A stretch of 64,000 bases of DNA from Dechloromonas sp. A34 (GCF_026261605.1 NZ_CP102486.1:3720001-3784000), one strand, 5' to 3'. Positions 1 to 8,626 are shown, counted from the stretch's first letter. Numbers and translations are program-made. Notes: a model not told the origin generated them from the sequence alone.

Positions 1-723
1 CATCTCGATGGCGACGACGCATTGGCAGGCACGGTCCGCGACATAGAGCATCCGGCCATCCATCGCCATGGTGATCGGCTGTTCGGGCAACAGGCCGTCC
101 GGCAGAACGGTGGCCGCGCGACCATGGGGCATGATCTCCTCGAGGCGGCGCTGGACGCGGTCGAGACCGTAATAGCGGCCGCTCGTCGTATCGACGGTGA
201 CCTCGTCGTAGAAGGCGGAGCCCAGTTGCGGGTTCAGCGTCTGCATCGGCCGTCCGGTTCGGGAGAAACGGGTGGCCGGCACGGCACCGCCATTGGCGAC
301 CACCACCGAACCATCGCTCAGCGCCGCCAGCCGGGTCTGCTGGGTAACCCGGACACCGCGCACGACGGACATCGCATCCTGCATCGGATCGTAACGGAAC
401 AAGGCCGACAGTCCGGCGTCGGCGATGTAGATGTCGCGCTGCGGACTGACCGCGACCGCCACCGGGGCGACGAACAGGGTCATCGGCCCGAAATTGTCGG
501 CGCGCAGGTCGGGGAAGCCGGACTCGTTGATCCGCGCCAGTAGCCGGGCACCCATGTACGCCGGACCGGGCTGCAGCACTTTGCTCTGGGCGCCGGCCAG
601 GCCGGCGGCCAGCAGCGCACTGCCGCCCACACCGGCCAGCAGGAATCGCCGGCGCGGCCAATTGGTCGCTACAGGTGGGAAGGACGCCTCACCAGCGCCC
701 GGGTCCGGATGTCTCGTGTCCAC
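1..723 (-). CDS. NHL/beta-propeller-like protein with Tat signal (C-terminus outside window)
   Basis: An open frame runs on the minus strand from about 723 off the left edge. No ATG is available; the best start is GTG at 723-721, which overlaps the end of the preceding cytochrome gene by 35 bases. The N-terminus carries a twin-arginine-like stretch (PRRRFLLAGVGG) followed by an Ala-rich hydrophobic segment ending in AGA-QS, so export by Tat and cleavage to a soluble periplasmic form is likely. The body has strand-turn repeats such as VAVSPQRDIYIADAG and MAMDGRMLYVADR, typical of NHL/SMP30-like propellers. It is the last visible gene of the cytochrome operon. Function is unknown; a scaffold or binding partner for the cytochromes is my inference. 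Exact start is uncertain. Confidence 0.7.
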   Translation of the reverse strand, partial: MDTRHPDPGAGEASFPPVATNWPRRRFLLAGVGGSALLAAGLAGAQSKVLQPGPAYMGARLLARINESGFPDLRADNFGPMTLFVAPVAVAVSPQRDIYIADAGLSALFRYDPMQDAMSVVRGVRVTQQTRLAALSDGSVVVANGGAVPATRFSRTGRPMQTLNPQLGSAFYDEVTVDTTSGRYYGLDRVQRRLEEIMPHGRAATVLPDGLLPEQPITMAMDGRMLYVADRACQCVVAIEM

Positions 724-1087
724 CAAAAACCCCCGTTGGCAAGCCTGGTTTGCCGGAATGGCAGAGATCGCAATTCTCGGGCGACCAGGCGATATCGTTG
801 TTGTGGCAAGCGCCGCAGAAGCGGCCCTCGATGATGTCCGTCATCGTAATCGTGTTCGAGCCGGCGCGCATCTTGAAACCGAGTTCGGCATGACAAACTT
901 TGCAGCGAAAACGGATGCGATGAAACCAGTGGGGGAAGACTACCGGTCGCATCCCGTTCTTTTCGGCCTGCCGATTGATCACCACATCGGCGTATTCTGC
1001 CCGGCTCTCGATCATGCCACCGAACACCATGATCGCCGCGAAAACGAGAGTGCCGGCCCGACGCAATTGATTATGAAACTGGCTCAT
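689..1087 (-). CDS. Triheme c7-type cytochrome, periplasmic
   Basis: A 132-residue protein with an N-terminal signal peptide (cleavage near SRA-EYAD) and three heme c motifs: CKVCH, CGACH and CDLCH. A conserved block FPHWFHRIRF before the first motif supplies extra histidines that probably act as distal heme ligands. The arrangement matches the c(7)-type triheme module of small periplasmic electron carriers. Its closest relative in the window is the protein at 3685-4104, which shares the FPHWFHR block and heme spacing, so the two are paralogues. Its ATG overlaps the stop of the upstream cytochrome gene (ATGA), indicating translational coupling. Role: electron carrier between the inner membrane and the outer-membrane conduit (inferred). 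Confidence 0.88.
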   Translation of the reverse strand: MSQFHNQLRRAGTLVFAAIMVFGGMIESRAEYADVVINRQAEKNGMRPVVFPHWFHRIRFRCKVCHAELGFKMRAGSNTITMTDIIEGRFCGACHNNDIAWSPENCDLCHSGKPGLPTGVFGGHETSGPGRW

Positions 1088-1719
1088 GGCCGCCGCTCAT
1101 TTTTCTGATGCATCAGGAGATCGACGTTGGCCGGCAGCGCAGGCTTGCTTGCGCCAGCTTTCGGAATGCTGTGGCAGCGCATGCACTCGGTCAACGGGAA
1201 AGCGACCGCTCCGTGGCAAACGCCACACTGCTCGCCTTGCAGAATCTTGAACATCGAAATCTGCGAAGTCCCGGTCTGGGTCTTGAAGATCCCCTCATGA
1301 CAGTTCACGCAATCGAGCCACTCGGTATGTTGGCGATGCGGGAAACGCACCGCCGGCATCCCGCCTTTGGCGTCGAGAATGATGTCCTGATCCAGTTTTC
1401 GGATCACCGTCTGCGGGAAGAGCTTCTCGCGCGGACGGATTTCGCCGTTTTCCAGGGCCTGAACCCAGCGCACCTGATTGCCGGCATGGTCCGGGGCCAG
1501 TTTGGAGAGCGCCTCGGCGGGCTGCTGGAGGATCTTGGTTCCCCGCGAACGCGGGTCGTGAATGCCGTCCTTGGCCAGAGCCGGCCATTCCCCGGCTGCG
1601 GCAGCGGCCGCCAGCAGCGCCAAAAAAGCGCCGCAGAAAGCCAGCCGGAGGCCGCCAGGGCCTCCGGTCAGGATTTTCAACACATGGAAAGCATCAACCA
1701 GGGATGTAGACACCCGCAT
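1084..1719 (-). CDS. Triheme c7-type cytochrome
   Basis: About 211 residues if translation starts at the ATG at 1719, which overlaps the end of the upstream gene by 26 bases; a GTG or TTG slightly further in is also possible. A hydrophobic Leu/Ala-rich segment then gives a signal peptide or anchor. Three motifs CVNCH, CGVCH and CMRCH lie in the C-terminal half, preceded by FPHRQHTEWLD, which carries probable distal His ligands. The part from KDGIHDP onward aligns with the C-terminal half of the 333-residue cytochrome at 2672-3673 (shared DGIHDP, HTEWLDC, CGVCHG.VAFP), so this is a stand-alone version of that module. Likely a periplasmic electron carrier; partner unknown. Confidence 0.85.
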   Translation of the reverse strand: MRVSTSLVDAFHVLKILTGGPGGLRLAFCGAFLALLAAAAAAGEWPALAKDGIHDPRSRGTKILQQPAEALSKLAPDHAGNQVRWVQALENGEIRPREKLFPQTVIRKLDQDIILDAKGGMPAVRFPHRQHTEWLDCVNCHEGIFKTQTGTSQISMFKILQGEQCGVCHGAVAFPLTECMRCHSIPKAGASKPALPANVDLLMHQKNERRP

Positions 1720-2619
1720 TCCGTATCGCTCGCACCAACTCGGCTGTGGAATCTTCGAGCAATTTGACTGCCTGCGCATGATCCTTCTTCGCCGCGGCGG
1801 ACTCGGCGGCCTGACGCAGGTCCCTCGACTTGCCGACGAGGGTCTGGACTTGCTGATCGAGCATGGCATTGGTCGCGCGCTTTTCTTCGACCAGCACCTT
1901 GATCAGCATCAGGTGCGTGTCGTTGCGGTCGATTTCGTACTGGTATTCCTCTTCCTTGCTGGCAAAGTTCAGCGAGCGGACCAGCGTATCGCCACTGCGC
2001 AACGAACTGATGCCGGCCTTGGCCACCAGATAGGCGCGATCAAGTTCGGTACGGCCTTCCTTGTACTTGCCGGCCTGCGCCAGGCGATTGCCTTCAGCAA
2101 CCGATTTTTCAATCTGGCCGACGGTTTCATTGACAGTCTTCGAGGCACTGCCCTTCTCGCCAGCAACCCGCTTGTAGGCGCTGAGCAGCGCATTGACGCT
2201 ATCCAGCCGGGCGCGGTAATCGGCTTCCAGTTTCTTGGCGGTGACTTCTTCGGGGCGGCGAAGCGAACGGCGTCGAAGAAGGACGAGCGAACTTCGGTCA
2301 GCAGCGCCGACGCCTTGTTCAGATCGCCGGCATCGAGCGCCTGGCGAGCCGACTTGTAGAGTTCCCGGGCTTTCTCTCGGCGCGCCATCGCTTCCGGCGC
2401 TTTGCTCGACTCGATCTGGCGCGCAGCCGATGAGCTTTCGAGCAGTTTGCCGACCGACTCCATATTGAAATTAAGCTGGTCCTTGTCGATCTTGCCACCG
2501 GCCAGGCGCGTCGCCGCACTCTCCGGCGCCGCAGCAGGTGCTGATTGCGCCCAGACATTCTGAGCCAGCGCACCGACCAGTACCAAGGAACCCAATTCAC
2601 ACAACAATTTCTTATTCAT
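1694..2619 (-). CDS. Helical periplasmic protein with TPR-like repeats (frameshifted)
   Basis: The gene is split in two frames that join near 2252-2255. The first part starts at ATG 2619 (GGAGA ribosome site) with a signal peptide ending near VWA-QSAP. It reads sensibly to about SSFFDAVRFAAP and then degenerates. The second frame continues EEVTAKKLEADYRARLDS to a stop at 1694. Adding one C to a CCCC run (minus strand) restores a protein of roughly 308 residues. It is almost wholly alpha-helical with repeats of the type ALDAGDLNKASALL and KKDHAQAVKLLEDS, resembling TPR or coiled-coil segments; no heme motif is present. It sits between two cytochrome genes in the same operon, so an assembly or scaffold role is plausible but unproven. 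The frameshift is probably a sequencing error. Confidence 0.7.
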
Positions 2620-2639
2620 TCAATTTCTCCAGGTCCCGC

Positions 2640-2663
2640 GCGGCGATTCTCCGGAATCGCCGC
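2640..2663 (-). other. 10-bp stem-loop between two operon genes
   Basis: A perfect 10-base inverted repeat (GCGGCGATTC / GAATCGCCGC) with a 4-base loop lies in the 52-base gap between the cytochrome gene ending at 2672 and the helical-protein gene starting at 2619. No T-run follows on either strand, so it is not a classical terminator. It could act as an mRNA-stability or processing hairpin that adjusts the ratio of upstream to downstream products. Confidence 0.5.
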
Positions 2664-2671
2664 CCTCGGAC

Positions 2672-3673
2672 TTATTTAGACTCTACGGCAGGTGCCGCTA
2701 CCTTGGCCATATCCTTCTTCTTCGAGTGGCAACTGCGGCACTCGGAAACCGGGAAGGCAACCTTGCCATGGCAAACACCGCATTTCTCACCCAAGAGAAT
2801 GGCCGCCATGCTGATCTGGTTGGCGCCCTTCTGCGGCACGAAAATCGCCGGGTGGCAATTCGAGCAATCGAGCCACTCGGTATGCTGCTTGTGGGGATAG
2901 ACCACGTCCGGCATCGAACCTTTGACTTCGCGGACGATGTTCAGATCCATCACGATCGGCTCGGCTTTCGGATCATTGCGGTCATAGCGCGGATTGATCT
3001 TCTTCTGCGCGATGGCCTCCACCCAGTTGATCCGGTTGCCGGCCATGCTCTTCGGCAGCGTGCCAAAAGCGGTGAGCGGCGGTTGCAGAGCATGCGTACC
3101 GTCATTGGCCGGATCATGGATACCATCTTCCGGCGGCGGCAGATTGCGCTTGCTGGCCGGTTTCAGGAGTCGGTTGAACGAGTTCACATCTTCCGAACTG
3201 GCCGTGCTGACAGCTACCGGGGTCGGTGCCGGGGCGGGGGCGGCGACCGGGGCAGGCGCGGGGGCAGCCTTGGGCTCGACCTTCTTCGGTTCTTCCTTCT
3301 TGGCCTCGACCTTCTTCGGCTCTTCCTTCTTGGCTTCCGGTTCGGCCTTTGCGGTCTTCAGGGCATCCTTGACGGAACCCAGCATGTAATCGACCGCTGC
3401 CTTGACGTCAGCATCCGGCAGGGTCATATGCCCGCCCTTGGCCGGCATTCCCTTGGGCGTTCCCTTGAGGGCGCTTTGATAGAGTCCGGCTATGCCACCG
3501 CTGACGCGCGGCCCCCAGTCGGCGGCATTGCCGTAGCGGGGAGCGCCGGCCAGGCCGGTCGCATGACAGGTCACGCAAACCTTGGTGTAAACATCCTTGC
3601 CGACATCGGCCAGCGCCGGGTTGGAAAGCGCCAGCGCAGTCGCCAGCAGTGCGATTGTTTTGGAAATCTTCAT
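2672..3673 (-). CDS. Fusion cytochrome: monoheme c5-like domain plus triheme c7 domain
   Basis: A 333-residue exported protein (signal peptide to about ALA-DVGK). Residues about 23-105 form a class-I cytochrome with CVTCH and a Met ligand in the c5-like context GMPAKGG. Residues about 108-160 are a Lys/Glu/Pro then Ala/Pro-rich linker with a repeated KKEEPKKVE unit. The C-terminal half has CSNCH, CGVCH and CRSCH preceded by YPHKQHTEWLD, giving four hemes in total. The N-terminal domain resembles the stand-alone cytochrome at 10852-11190; the C-terminal domain resembles 1084-1719. A long flexible tether between a His/Met monoheme and a bis-His triheme module would suit electron shuttling over distance in the periplasm. 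It lies 11 bases after the preceding triheme gene, in the same operon. Confidence 0.88.
   Translation of the reverse strand: MKISKTIALLATALALSNPALADVGKDVYTKVCVTCHATGLAGAPRYGNAADWGPRVSGGIAGLYQSALKGTPKGMPAKGGHMTLPDADVKAAVDYMLGSVKDALKTAKAEPEAKKEEPKKVEAKKEEPKKVEPKAAPAPAPVAAPAPAPTPVAVSTASSEDVNSFNRLLKPASKRNLPPPEDGIHDPANDGTHALQPPLTAFGTLPKSMAGNRINWVEAIAQKKINPRYDRNDPKAEPIVMDLNIVREVKGSMPDVVYPHKQHTEWLDCSNCHPAIFVPQKGANQISMAAILLGEKCGVCHGKVAFPVSECRSCHSKKKDMAKVAAPAVESK
3271..3330. repeat. Two tandem 30-bp units in a Lys/Glu/Pro linker
   Basis: Positions 3271-3300 and 3301-3330 are near-identical 30-base copies within the fusion-cytochrome gene. They encode the repeated KKEEPKKVE linker. Slippage at such a repeat could change linker length between strains. 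Confidence 0.75.
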
Positions 3674-3684
3674 GGTTGCACCTT

Positions 3685-4104
3685 TTATTTCTTGGGCGTG
3701 CCGGTCGGCTGCGCCAGCTTCTGGACCGTGCTTTCATGCACCTGCGTCGGGGTATTCGGCTTGCCCGAATGGCAGAGATTGCAGTTTTCGACCGACCAGG
3801 CGATTTCGCCGTTGTGGCAGGCCCCGCAGAACTGTCCATCAATAATCTTGACCATGTTGATTTCGTTGCCACCGGCCTTGAACTTGAACCCGAGGTCGGC
3901 GTGGCAAACCTTGCAGCGGAAACGCATGCGGTGGAACCAGTGCGGGAAAACCACCGGCCGCATGCCGGCACCGTCGGAGTAATTGTTGATCACGACGTCG
4001 CCGTACTCGGCCTGAGCATCCTTGATGTCCACAAAGAAAACGGCAGTGAGCGTGAAGATCAGCCCCGCCAGGAATCCTGCTCTCAATTTCGAGAGTTTTT
4101 TCAT
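3685..4104 (-). CDS. Triheme c7-type cytochrome, periplasmic
   Basis: A 139-residue protein when started at the ATG at 4104, which has a good AAGAGGAA ribosome site; the frame stays open upstream but without such a site. A signal peptide runs to about AQA-EYGD. Three motifs CKVCH, CGACH and CNLCH follow the FPHWFHRMRF histidine block. It is a paralogue of 689-1087. It lies 50 bases downstream of the beta-barrel gene and 11 bases upstream of the fusion cytochrome, so it is part of one transcription unit. Probable role: periplasmic electron carrier docking at the barrel (inference from position). Confidence 0.88.
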   Translation of the reverse strand: MKKLSKLRAGFLAGLIFTLTAVFFVDIKDAQAEYGDVVINNYSDGAGMRPVVFPHWFHRMRFRCKVCHADLGFKFKAGGNEINMVKIIDGQFCGACHNGEIAWSVENCNLCHSGKPNTPTQVHESTVQKLAQPTGTPKK

Positions 4105-4154
4105 TACATTTCCTCTTGATTTAAAGCACCGCCCTACAACCCCAACCCCCAGAA

Positions 4155-6581
4155 TCAATAAGATCCAAATTGCCGGGTTACCTGGAAGAAGAGCAGAGCA
4201 TTTTTCTTGCCACCTGCGTCGTTGTTCACCAAGGACAGGCGGAAATTGAGCAGACCGATCGCGTAGTCGAGGCGATTGGTCAGCGACAGACGGCTCCTGT
4301 CCTGCTCGGCATTGACGTCGCCGAACAGTCGATCGTCCCGCAGACGCGTATCAGCAGCGAACAGCACGTTGTAGCGCAGACCGCGGACGCCAGCGAAGCG
4401 CAGGTGACTGTAGTTGACCGAACCGTTCAGGGTCATCCGTTCGCTGTTCATGGTTTGCGCCAAGCCAAAGGAATCCTGGGTCTGGTTGGTCTGATCCGAC
4501 CAGTTGAACATCAGGTTCACGTTCAGCGAAGACTGCTGGGAAAGCTGGCCTTGGACAACCAGACCGAGATTCATATTCTTGTAGTGCTGGGCGTTGACGC
4601 CGGTGCTGTAGACATCGGAAAGCATCCCGGAAAGCGATCCCGAGAAGCGGTCGCCGGAATACACGCCATAGTTCAGCGACAGGTTGTTCGAGAGCGACTG
4701 CGAAGTCCCGATCGACTGGCTGCTCGTTGCAATCAGCGACTGTGAAAAACCAAGGGAGAGCGTCTGACCGGTAGCAATCTGATAGGCACGGTTTACTGAG
4801 TGGCTGGCAGTAGCGCCGAGCAGACTGCTGGCAGGGGTTTCGCCGGAGCCACTTTGCCAGTTGGCGTTGCCACCGACGTTCCAATTATAAGAAAAATTCC
4901 CAATAGTGAGAGGATTCCCGACGTAATTGATGTTGCTACCAACTAGGGTCAGCAGTCGACTCTCGCCATTGGAGACCGCAATATGATTGAGCGCCGTATT
5001 CAACGACGCGCTCAGATTATTCGAAAACCGGTAGAGCGCCGAAAGATTGGCACCGACCGTTTGAGCGGCGGACTTCGAGTCGCCGAATTGCGTTTCCTGG
5101 CTGCCGTAGCGCAGGCTGCCATTCAATGTCAGCGGCAGATCATCGAGGTCTTCGAACTCAGGCATCCAGGAGCCATAACCGTAGACCTGGAGAAATCGCC
5201 CGCGATTTGACAAGAGCCCACCATCCGAATTGGCCGTCTGCATATCGCTGTCGGAATAATTGACGGTGGCTCCGAGATTGGCATATTCGGAAAGATTGGC
5301 GTTGTGCGAAGTGTTGAAGCCGATTAGTCGGACACCTTCCCCAGTACCTTGGCGCTCGCTCTGCGAGTACCGGGCATTCATGTTGTGCTGCCAAAGTCCG
5401 GTATGAGTCGAGTAAGACCCCGACAACGAGGTCACCGAATCATTGCGCCGGTCACTGGTTTCAACGCTGCTCCGGTCCAACATGAAGTTCCCGCTGCTCT
5501 GCCCGTCTTCGGTGCGGTAATTCTGGCTCAATCCCATCCGTGTATTGACGTAATCCTGCCTGACGATAGTGCCGCTGGTCCGGCTGTCCGAACGGTCGAA
5601 GTAAGCCCGGAAGGGAAAGCGGCTGCTTGAAAACATCGATAATTCGCCACCGCCAATGATATTGGCTGACTGGTTGGTATCCCCCTCTCCTGCCGAGGAA
5701 GCCGAACTACTCGAATTGGAATTGGTGATACCTATGCGGCCGGAAACCGTTGCGAACCACGGGGCGTAGATATAGCTTGAAACATTCAGATTTGCCAGCA
5801 AGCCTTGGGAGGTGGACGACGTGGACGACGTACCGGAGTTCGAAGTACTTTTCTGTATCGAATAGCCGAGACTGCCCCCCCAACGGATTGGCGGAATCTC
5901 CCAACCCAGCCCGGCGATACCCGTGCTCGGGGTCACTGCCTCGCCCTGCCCGGCGGCTGCTTGCGCTACCGCTGGTTGAGTACCAACGAAGCCCCCGTCA
6001 ATGGGTAGCTCACCCTCATCGCCGGCCAATGGAACAACTGTCGTTCCCGGCGGTGGCGTCCGCCCCGCACCGGCGGCACCCGGCATCGAAAGGGTTCGCG
6101 ACGGACGCAACTGCGTCGGGCCATCCGGCTGCGTCATCCAGCGCGGCGTCATCCTTGGTGACTTGGTCAGTCCCATGGCCTGACTCAGGCGCAGGTCCTT
6201 CTCGCCCGTTACCACTGGTGGCAGTATCGCGCTGGGCGACGGCAGTTCAGCGCCAGGCAGCGCAAGCTCTGACGCCACCCGCAGCGACGTCGCCTCGTCC
6301 GCCCCCTCGCTCCAGCGCGGGGCAGCACCGGCCACCGCGGGCAAGACCAGTACCGGACTCAGGCGTAACGAGGACTCGCTCCCCGCAATCCCATCGCCCG
6401 GGTAGGCCGCCTGAATGGCCGTAACCAGTTGCCGCTCCGGGCTGGGAATTTGGTTGGATTCAACCGCGCTGGCGGCACAGACGGCGGAAGAACAGCAGAC
6501 CAATACCCCACCGGCCAGACCCGCCATAAGGCGTCCGGGTGAGACCAGTCTGCTCGGAAGAACACGTTTTGCCACCGCCAC
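4155..6581 (-). CDS. Large outer-membrane beta-barrel protein, putative electron-conduit porin
   Basis: An 808-residue protein starting at GTG 6581. A signal peptide ends near VCAASA. Residues about 40-220 are Pro/Gly/Ala-rich and probably disordered. From about residue 225 to the end it alternates polar and hydrophobic residues in long Ser/Asn/Thr-rich strands (for example NLNVSSYIYAPWFATVSGR and FNTSHNANLSEYANLGATV), and it ends in an aromatic residue (RQFGSY), as expected for a BAM-folded barrel. Some 580 residues would allow more than 20 strands. No TonB box, plug or heme motif is seen. Being flanked by a parvulin gene (19 bases away) and triheme cytochromes suggests the pore of a porin-cytochrome complex, analogous in role to MtrB or Geobacter barrels but not obviously homologous. 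Confidence 0.8.
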   Translation of the reverse strand: MAVAKRVLPSRLVSPGRLMAGLAGGVLVCCSSAVCAASAVESNQIPSPERQLVTAIQAAYPGDGIAGSESSLRLSPVLVLPAVAGAAPRWSEGADEATSLRVASELALPGAELPSPSAILPPVVTGEKDLRLSQAMGLTKSPRMTPRWMTQPDGPTQLRPSRTLSMPGAAGAGRTPPPGTTVVPLAGDEGELPIDGGFVGTQPAVAQAAAGQGEAVTPSTGIAGLGWEIPPIRWGGSLGYSIQKSTSNSGTSSTSSTSQGLLANLNVSSYIYAPWFATVSGRIGITNSNSSSSASSAGEGDTNQSANIIGGGELSMFSSSRFPFRAYFDRSDSRTSGTIVRQDYVNTRMGLSQNYRTEDGQSSGNFMLDRSSVETSDRRNDSVTSLSGSYSTHTGLWQHNMNARYSQSERQGTGEGVRLIGFNTSHNANLSEYANLGATVNYSDSDMQTANSDGGLLSNRGRFLQVYGYGSWMPEFEDLDDLPLTLNGSLRYGSQETQFGDSKSAAQTVGANLSALYRFSNNLSASLNTALNHIAVSNGESRLLTLVGSNINYVGNPLTIGNFSYNWNVGGNANWQSGSGETPASSLLGATASHSVNRAYQIATGQTLSLGFSQSLIATSSQSIGTSQSLSNNLSLNYGVYSGDRFSGSLSGMLSDVYSTGVNAQHYKNMNLGLVVQGQLSQQSSLNVNLMFNWSDQTNQTQDSFGLAQTMNSERMTLNGSVNYSHLRFAGVRGLRYNVLFAADTRLRDDRLFGDVNAEQDRSRLSLTNRLDYAIGLLNFRLSLVNNDAGGKKNALLFFQVTRQFGSY

Positions 6582-6599
6582 CTGTACTGAAAACCAGCC

Positions 6600-7661
6600 C
6601 TAGTTCTTGCCGGTTTCCCGCTGCTCCGCTGTTGAGAAATACATGAACTTGACTTTGGCCTTGGCGACCAGTCGGTCGATCAAATCTTTCCAGGCCTTGT
6701 CCTGACGTTCACGTATGAGCAATTCGCGTGCTCGGTTTTCGACGTCGGCGAAATCGCGCTTCTTGGCAACCACCCGTTCGAGCAATTTGAAGATCGCGAC
6801 CCCTTCCAGGGTATCCATCGGCTCGTTTATCTTGCCGACCTCGAACTTGTCGATCTTGTCCTGAATCGTCTCCGGCAACATGCCGCGATGCAGATAACCC
6901 ATGTCGCCACCCTTGTCCGCATAGACGCTCGAATGCATGCGAGCCGCCTCGTCGTAGTCGGCACCGGCGCTCAGGCGGCCGTAGATGGCCTGGGCTTCTT
7001 CGCGAGTAGCCTGCCAGGCCGTGGCCGGCGACGACGGATCGACCGCGAGCAGGATTACAGCCAGGCGAATCTTTTCGGGCTCGACGAACAGTTGCGGATT
7101 CTTCTCATAGAAAGCCCGCACAGCCTTTTCGTCCGGTTCCGGAACTGCCCTGACCTGCTTGTCGAGCAGCGCGATCTGGCTTTGCTCGGCCAATTGTTTT
7201 TTCAGATCCGGCAACAGGCGCTCACGGTTCTCCTGCCACTGCGGGCTGGTCGCATAGCGCTTCTCGTAACTGGCAATGGTTTCTTGAATCTGGTTATCAT
7301 CGGGCGCGATTTTCCGCCGCTCGGCTTCTTCCAGCAGTACCACACGCTGCACCAGCTTTGTCTTGATCTCTTCGCGCACGCCGACTAGTTCGGCCTCGGG
7401 AATCTGACCGTGGTAGAAGCGCTGGCGAACCAAGGTTGTAAAAGCAGCCTCGTAGTCTTCCGTCAGAATTTCCCGCCCGTTGATGATCGCGAAAATATTA
7501 CCGTGACTGTTCTGGTGGGGCGCCGCTTGAACCGCTTTGGCTTCGGTCGGAACCGTCGCTACCGGAGCGACATCCTGCGCCCCTGAAATCAAAGGCAGAC
7601 CGGCAATCAGGGCCACCATTACCACCCGGCGAGGGCGGCGGACACTGAAACATATTTTCAC
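6600..7661 (-). CDS. Periplasmic parvulin-type peptidyl-prolyl isomerase (SurA/PpiC-like)
   Basis: A 353-residue protein starting at GTG 7661 with an AGGAGA site six bases upstream. It has a signal peptide (cleavage near SGA-QDVA), then a SurA-like N-terminal helical region (residues about 55-195) and a PpiC-type rotamase domain (about 200-300) with the family hallmark GGDMGYLHRGMLP. It would act as a folding chaperone in the periplasm. Immediately upstream of the large barrel gene (19 bases), it is probably a dedicated chaperone for that barrel or for the cytochromes. From memory, a PPIase next to NHL and multiheme genes is also common in Geobacter nanowire loci. Confidence 0.88.
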   Translation of the reverse strand: MKICFSVRRPRRVVMVALIAGLPLISGAQDVAPVATVPTEAKAVQAAPHQNSHGNIFAIINGREILTEDYEAAFTTLVRQRFYHGQIPEAELVGVREEIKTKLVQRVVLLEEAERRKIAPDDNQIQETIASYEKRYATSPQWQENRERLLPDLKKQLAEQSQIALLDKQVRAVPEPDEKAVRAFYEKNPQLFVEPEKIRLAVILLAVDPSSPATAWQATREEAQAIYGRLSAGADYDEAARMHSSVYADKGGDMGYLHRGMLPETIQDKIDKFEVGKINEPMDTLEGVAIFKLLERVVAKKRDFADVENRARELLIRERQDKAWKDLIDRLVAKAKVKFMYFSTAEQRETGKN

Positions 7662-7677
7662 TTGGCTTCTCCTAAAT

Positions 7678-7712
7678 AAAAAAACGGGCCGAACACAATG
7701 TGTCCCGGCCCG
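7678..7712 (-). terminator. Rho-independent terminator after the tetraheme gene
   Basis: Read on the minus strand, a GC-rich hairpin (CGGGCCG ... CGGCCCG, extended by GGACAC/GTGTTC pairing) is followed directly by seven T. It lies 33 bases past the stop of the tetraheme gene (7745) and 17 bases before the PPIase start. It should end most transcripts after the tetraheme gene, leaving lower expression of the downstream conduit genes unless they have their own promoter. Confidence 0.85.
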
Positions 7713-7744
7713 CTTGGCGGATTTGATCCTTGTTCGCTACAGGC

Positions 7745-8626
7745 TTACTTATTGTGGCAGGCTAGGCAAACCGCGCTTTGCGTATTTTCGATACGCAGGA
7801 AAGTCGTGTTGCTGGAGTGTGGATCGTGACAGCTGGCACACTCGACGAACGGCTGGTACTTGCCATTCTCGACGTCGGAACCAAGGGAACCGATACGAGC
7901 GTAGAGAATCATGTCGGTCTTTTCACGAGTACCGGTCGTTCCCGCAGTAGTATCAACCCACCAGGCACGAGCGCCGCCAATCAGGTCGTTCGCCGGGGCA
8001 TTGAAATCCTTGTCGCGGCAAGCGGTTGCTGCAGTACTGGCAGCGACCGTCGAAGCACCGCCGGTGCTGATACCACCGCCGCAGTACTGAATACCGACCG
8101 GATGGTCATTGGTCAGATCCTGACTCAGATTGGCAATGAATTCGCCAGCGTTGGTCATCTTGCCGCCACTCTGACGAGCACCGGTCCAGACGCCGCCGGA
8201 GATCGCCGCGCCTGCGGCGAGATAACCGCCGGAACCCGGCTTGTTGATCATGGTATCCATGGCCTGGGTGCCGTCATGGCAGGACAGACAGGCCAGCGAA
8301 ATACCCGACATATCAACCGAACCGTCGATCGTTGCCGACGTGGACGTGTTGTAAGTCGTGTAGCTGGTACCGGCTGCGACCGGCTTATTCCACAACGGCG
8401 CCTTGACAGCAGTATTCGAGGCGTGCGGCGTATGGCAGAAAACACAGATTTCAGTGGTACCTGTCGTCATGTAGTTTTCGTTTGCCGCATTGTCGGCCCC
8501 AAGGTTGTGCTTGGTGTCCTTGATGGCCGCATGCGATGCAGCGACCCCAAAGACAAGTGCAGCCCCAGCCAACAGCCTGAGCATTCGCCCGGCCAGTTGC
8601 CTGCTTCCCACAGTGTGCTTGAACAT
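7745..8626 (-). CDS. Tetraheme c-type cytochrome, OmcE-like nanowire subunit candidate
   Basis: A 293-residue exported protein (signal peptide to about SHA-AIKD). Four heme motifs: CVFCH, CLSCH, CASCH and CLACH. Outside these motifs the mature chain has exactly four histidines, in KHNLG, TPHAS, DHPVG and DPHSS, which fits bis-histidine ligation of all four hemes. The order of blocks (HNL...CVFCHTPH...PLWN...CLSCHDG...DHP...CASCHDPH...CLACH) is that of the doubled-CXXCH family that includes, as I recall it, Geobacter OmcE, a tetraheme protein that polymerises into extracellular filaments. The gene has its own sigma-54-type promoter (8701-8715) and terminator (7678-7712), consistent with a highly expressed single product. 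Filament formation here is inference. Confidence 0.85.
   Translation of the reverse strand: MFKHTVGSRQLAGRMLRLLAGAALVFGVAASHAAIKDTKHNLGADNAANENYMTTGTTEICVFCHTPHASNTAVKAPLWNKPVAAGTSYTTYNTSTSATIDGSVDMSGISLACLSCHDGTQAMDTMINKPGSGGYLAAGAAISGGVWTGARQSGGKMTNAGEFIANLSQDLTNDHPVGIQYCGGGISTGGASTVAASTAATACRDKDFNAPANDLIGGARAWWVDTTAGTTGTREKTDMILYARIGSLGSDVENGKYQPFVECASCHDPHSSNTTFLRIENTQSAVCLACHNK

Noticed and set aside
2726..3982. A 418-codon plus-strand frame through the cytochrome genes
   Set aside because: It lies opposite three heme-motif genes and has no motif of its own.
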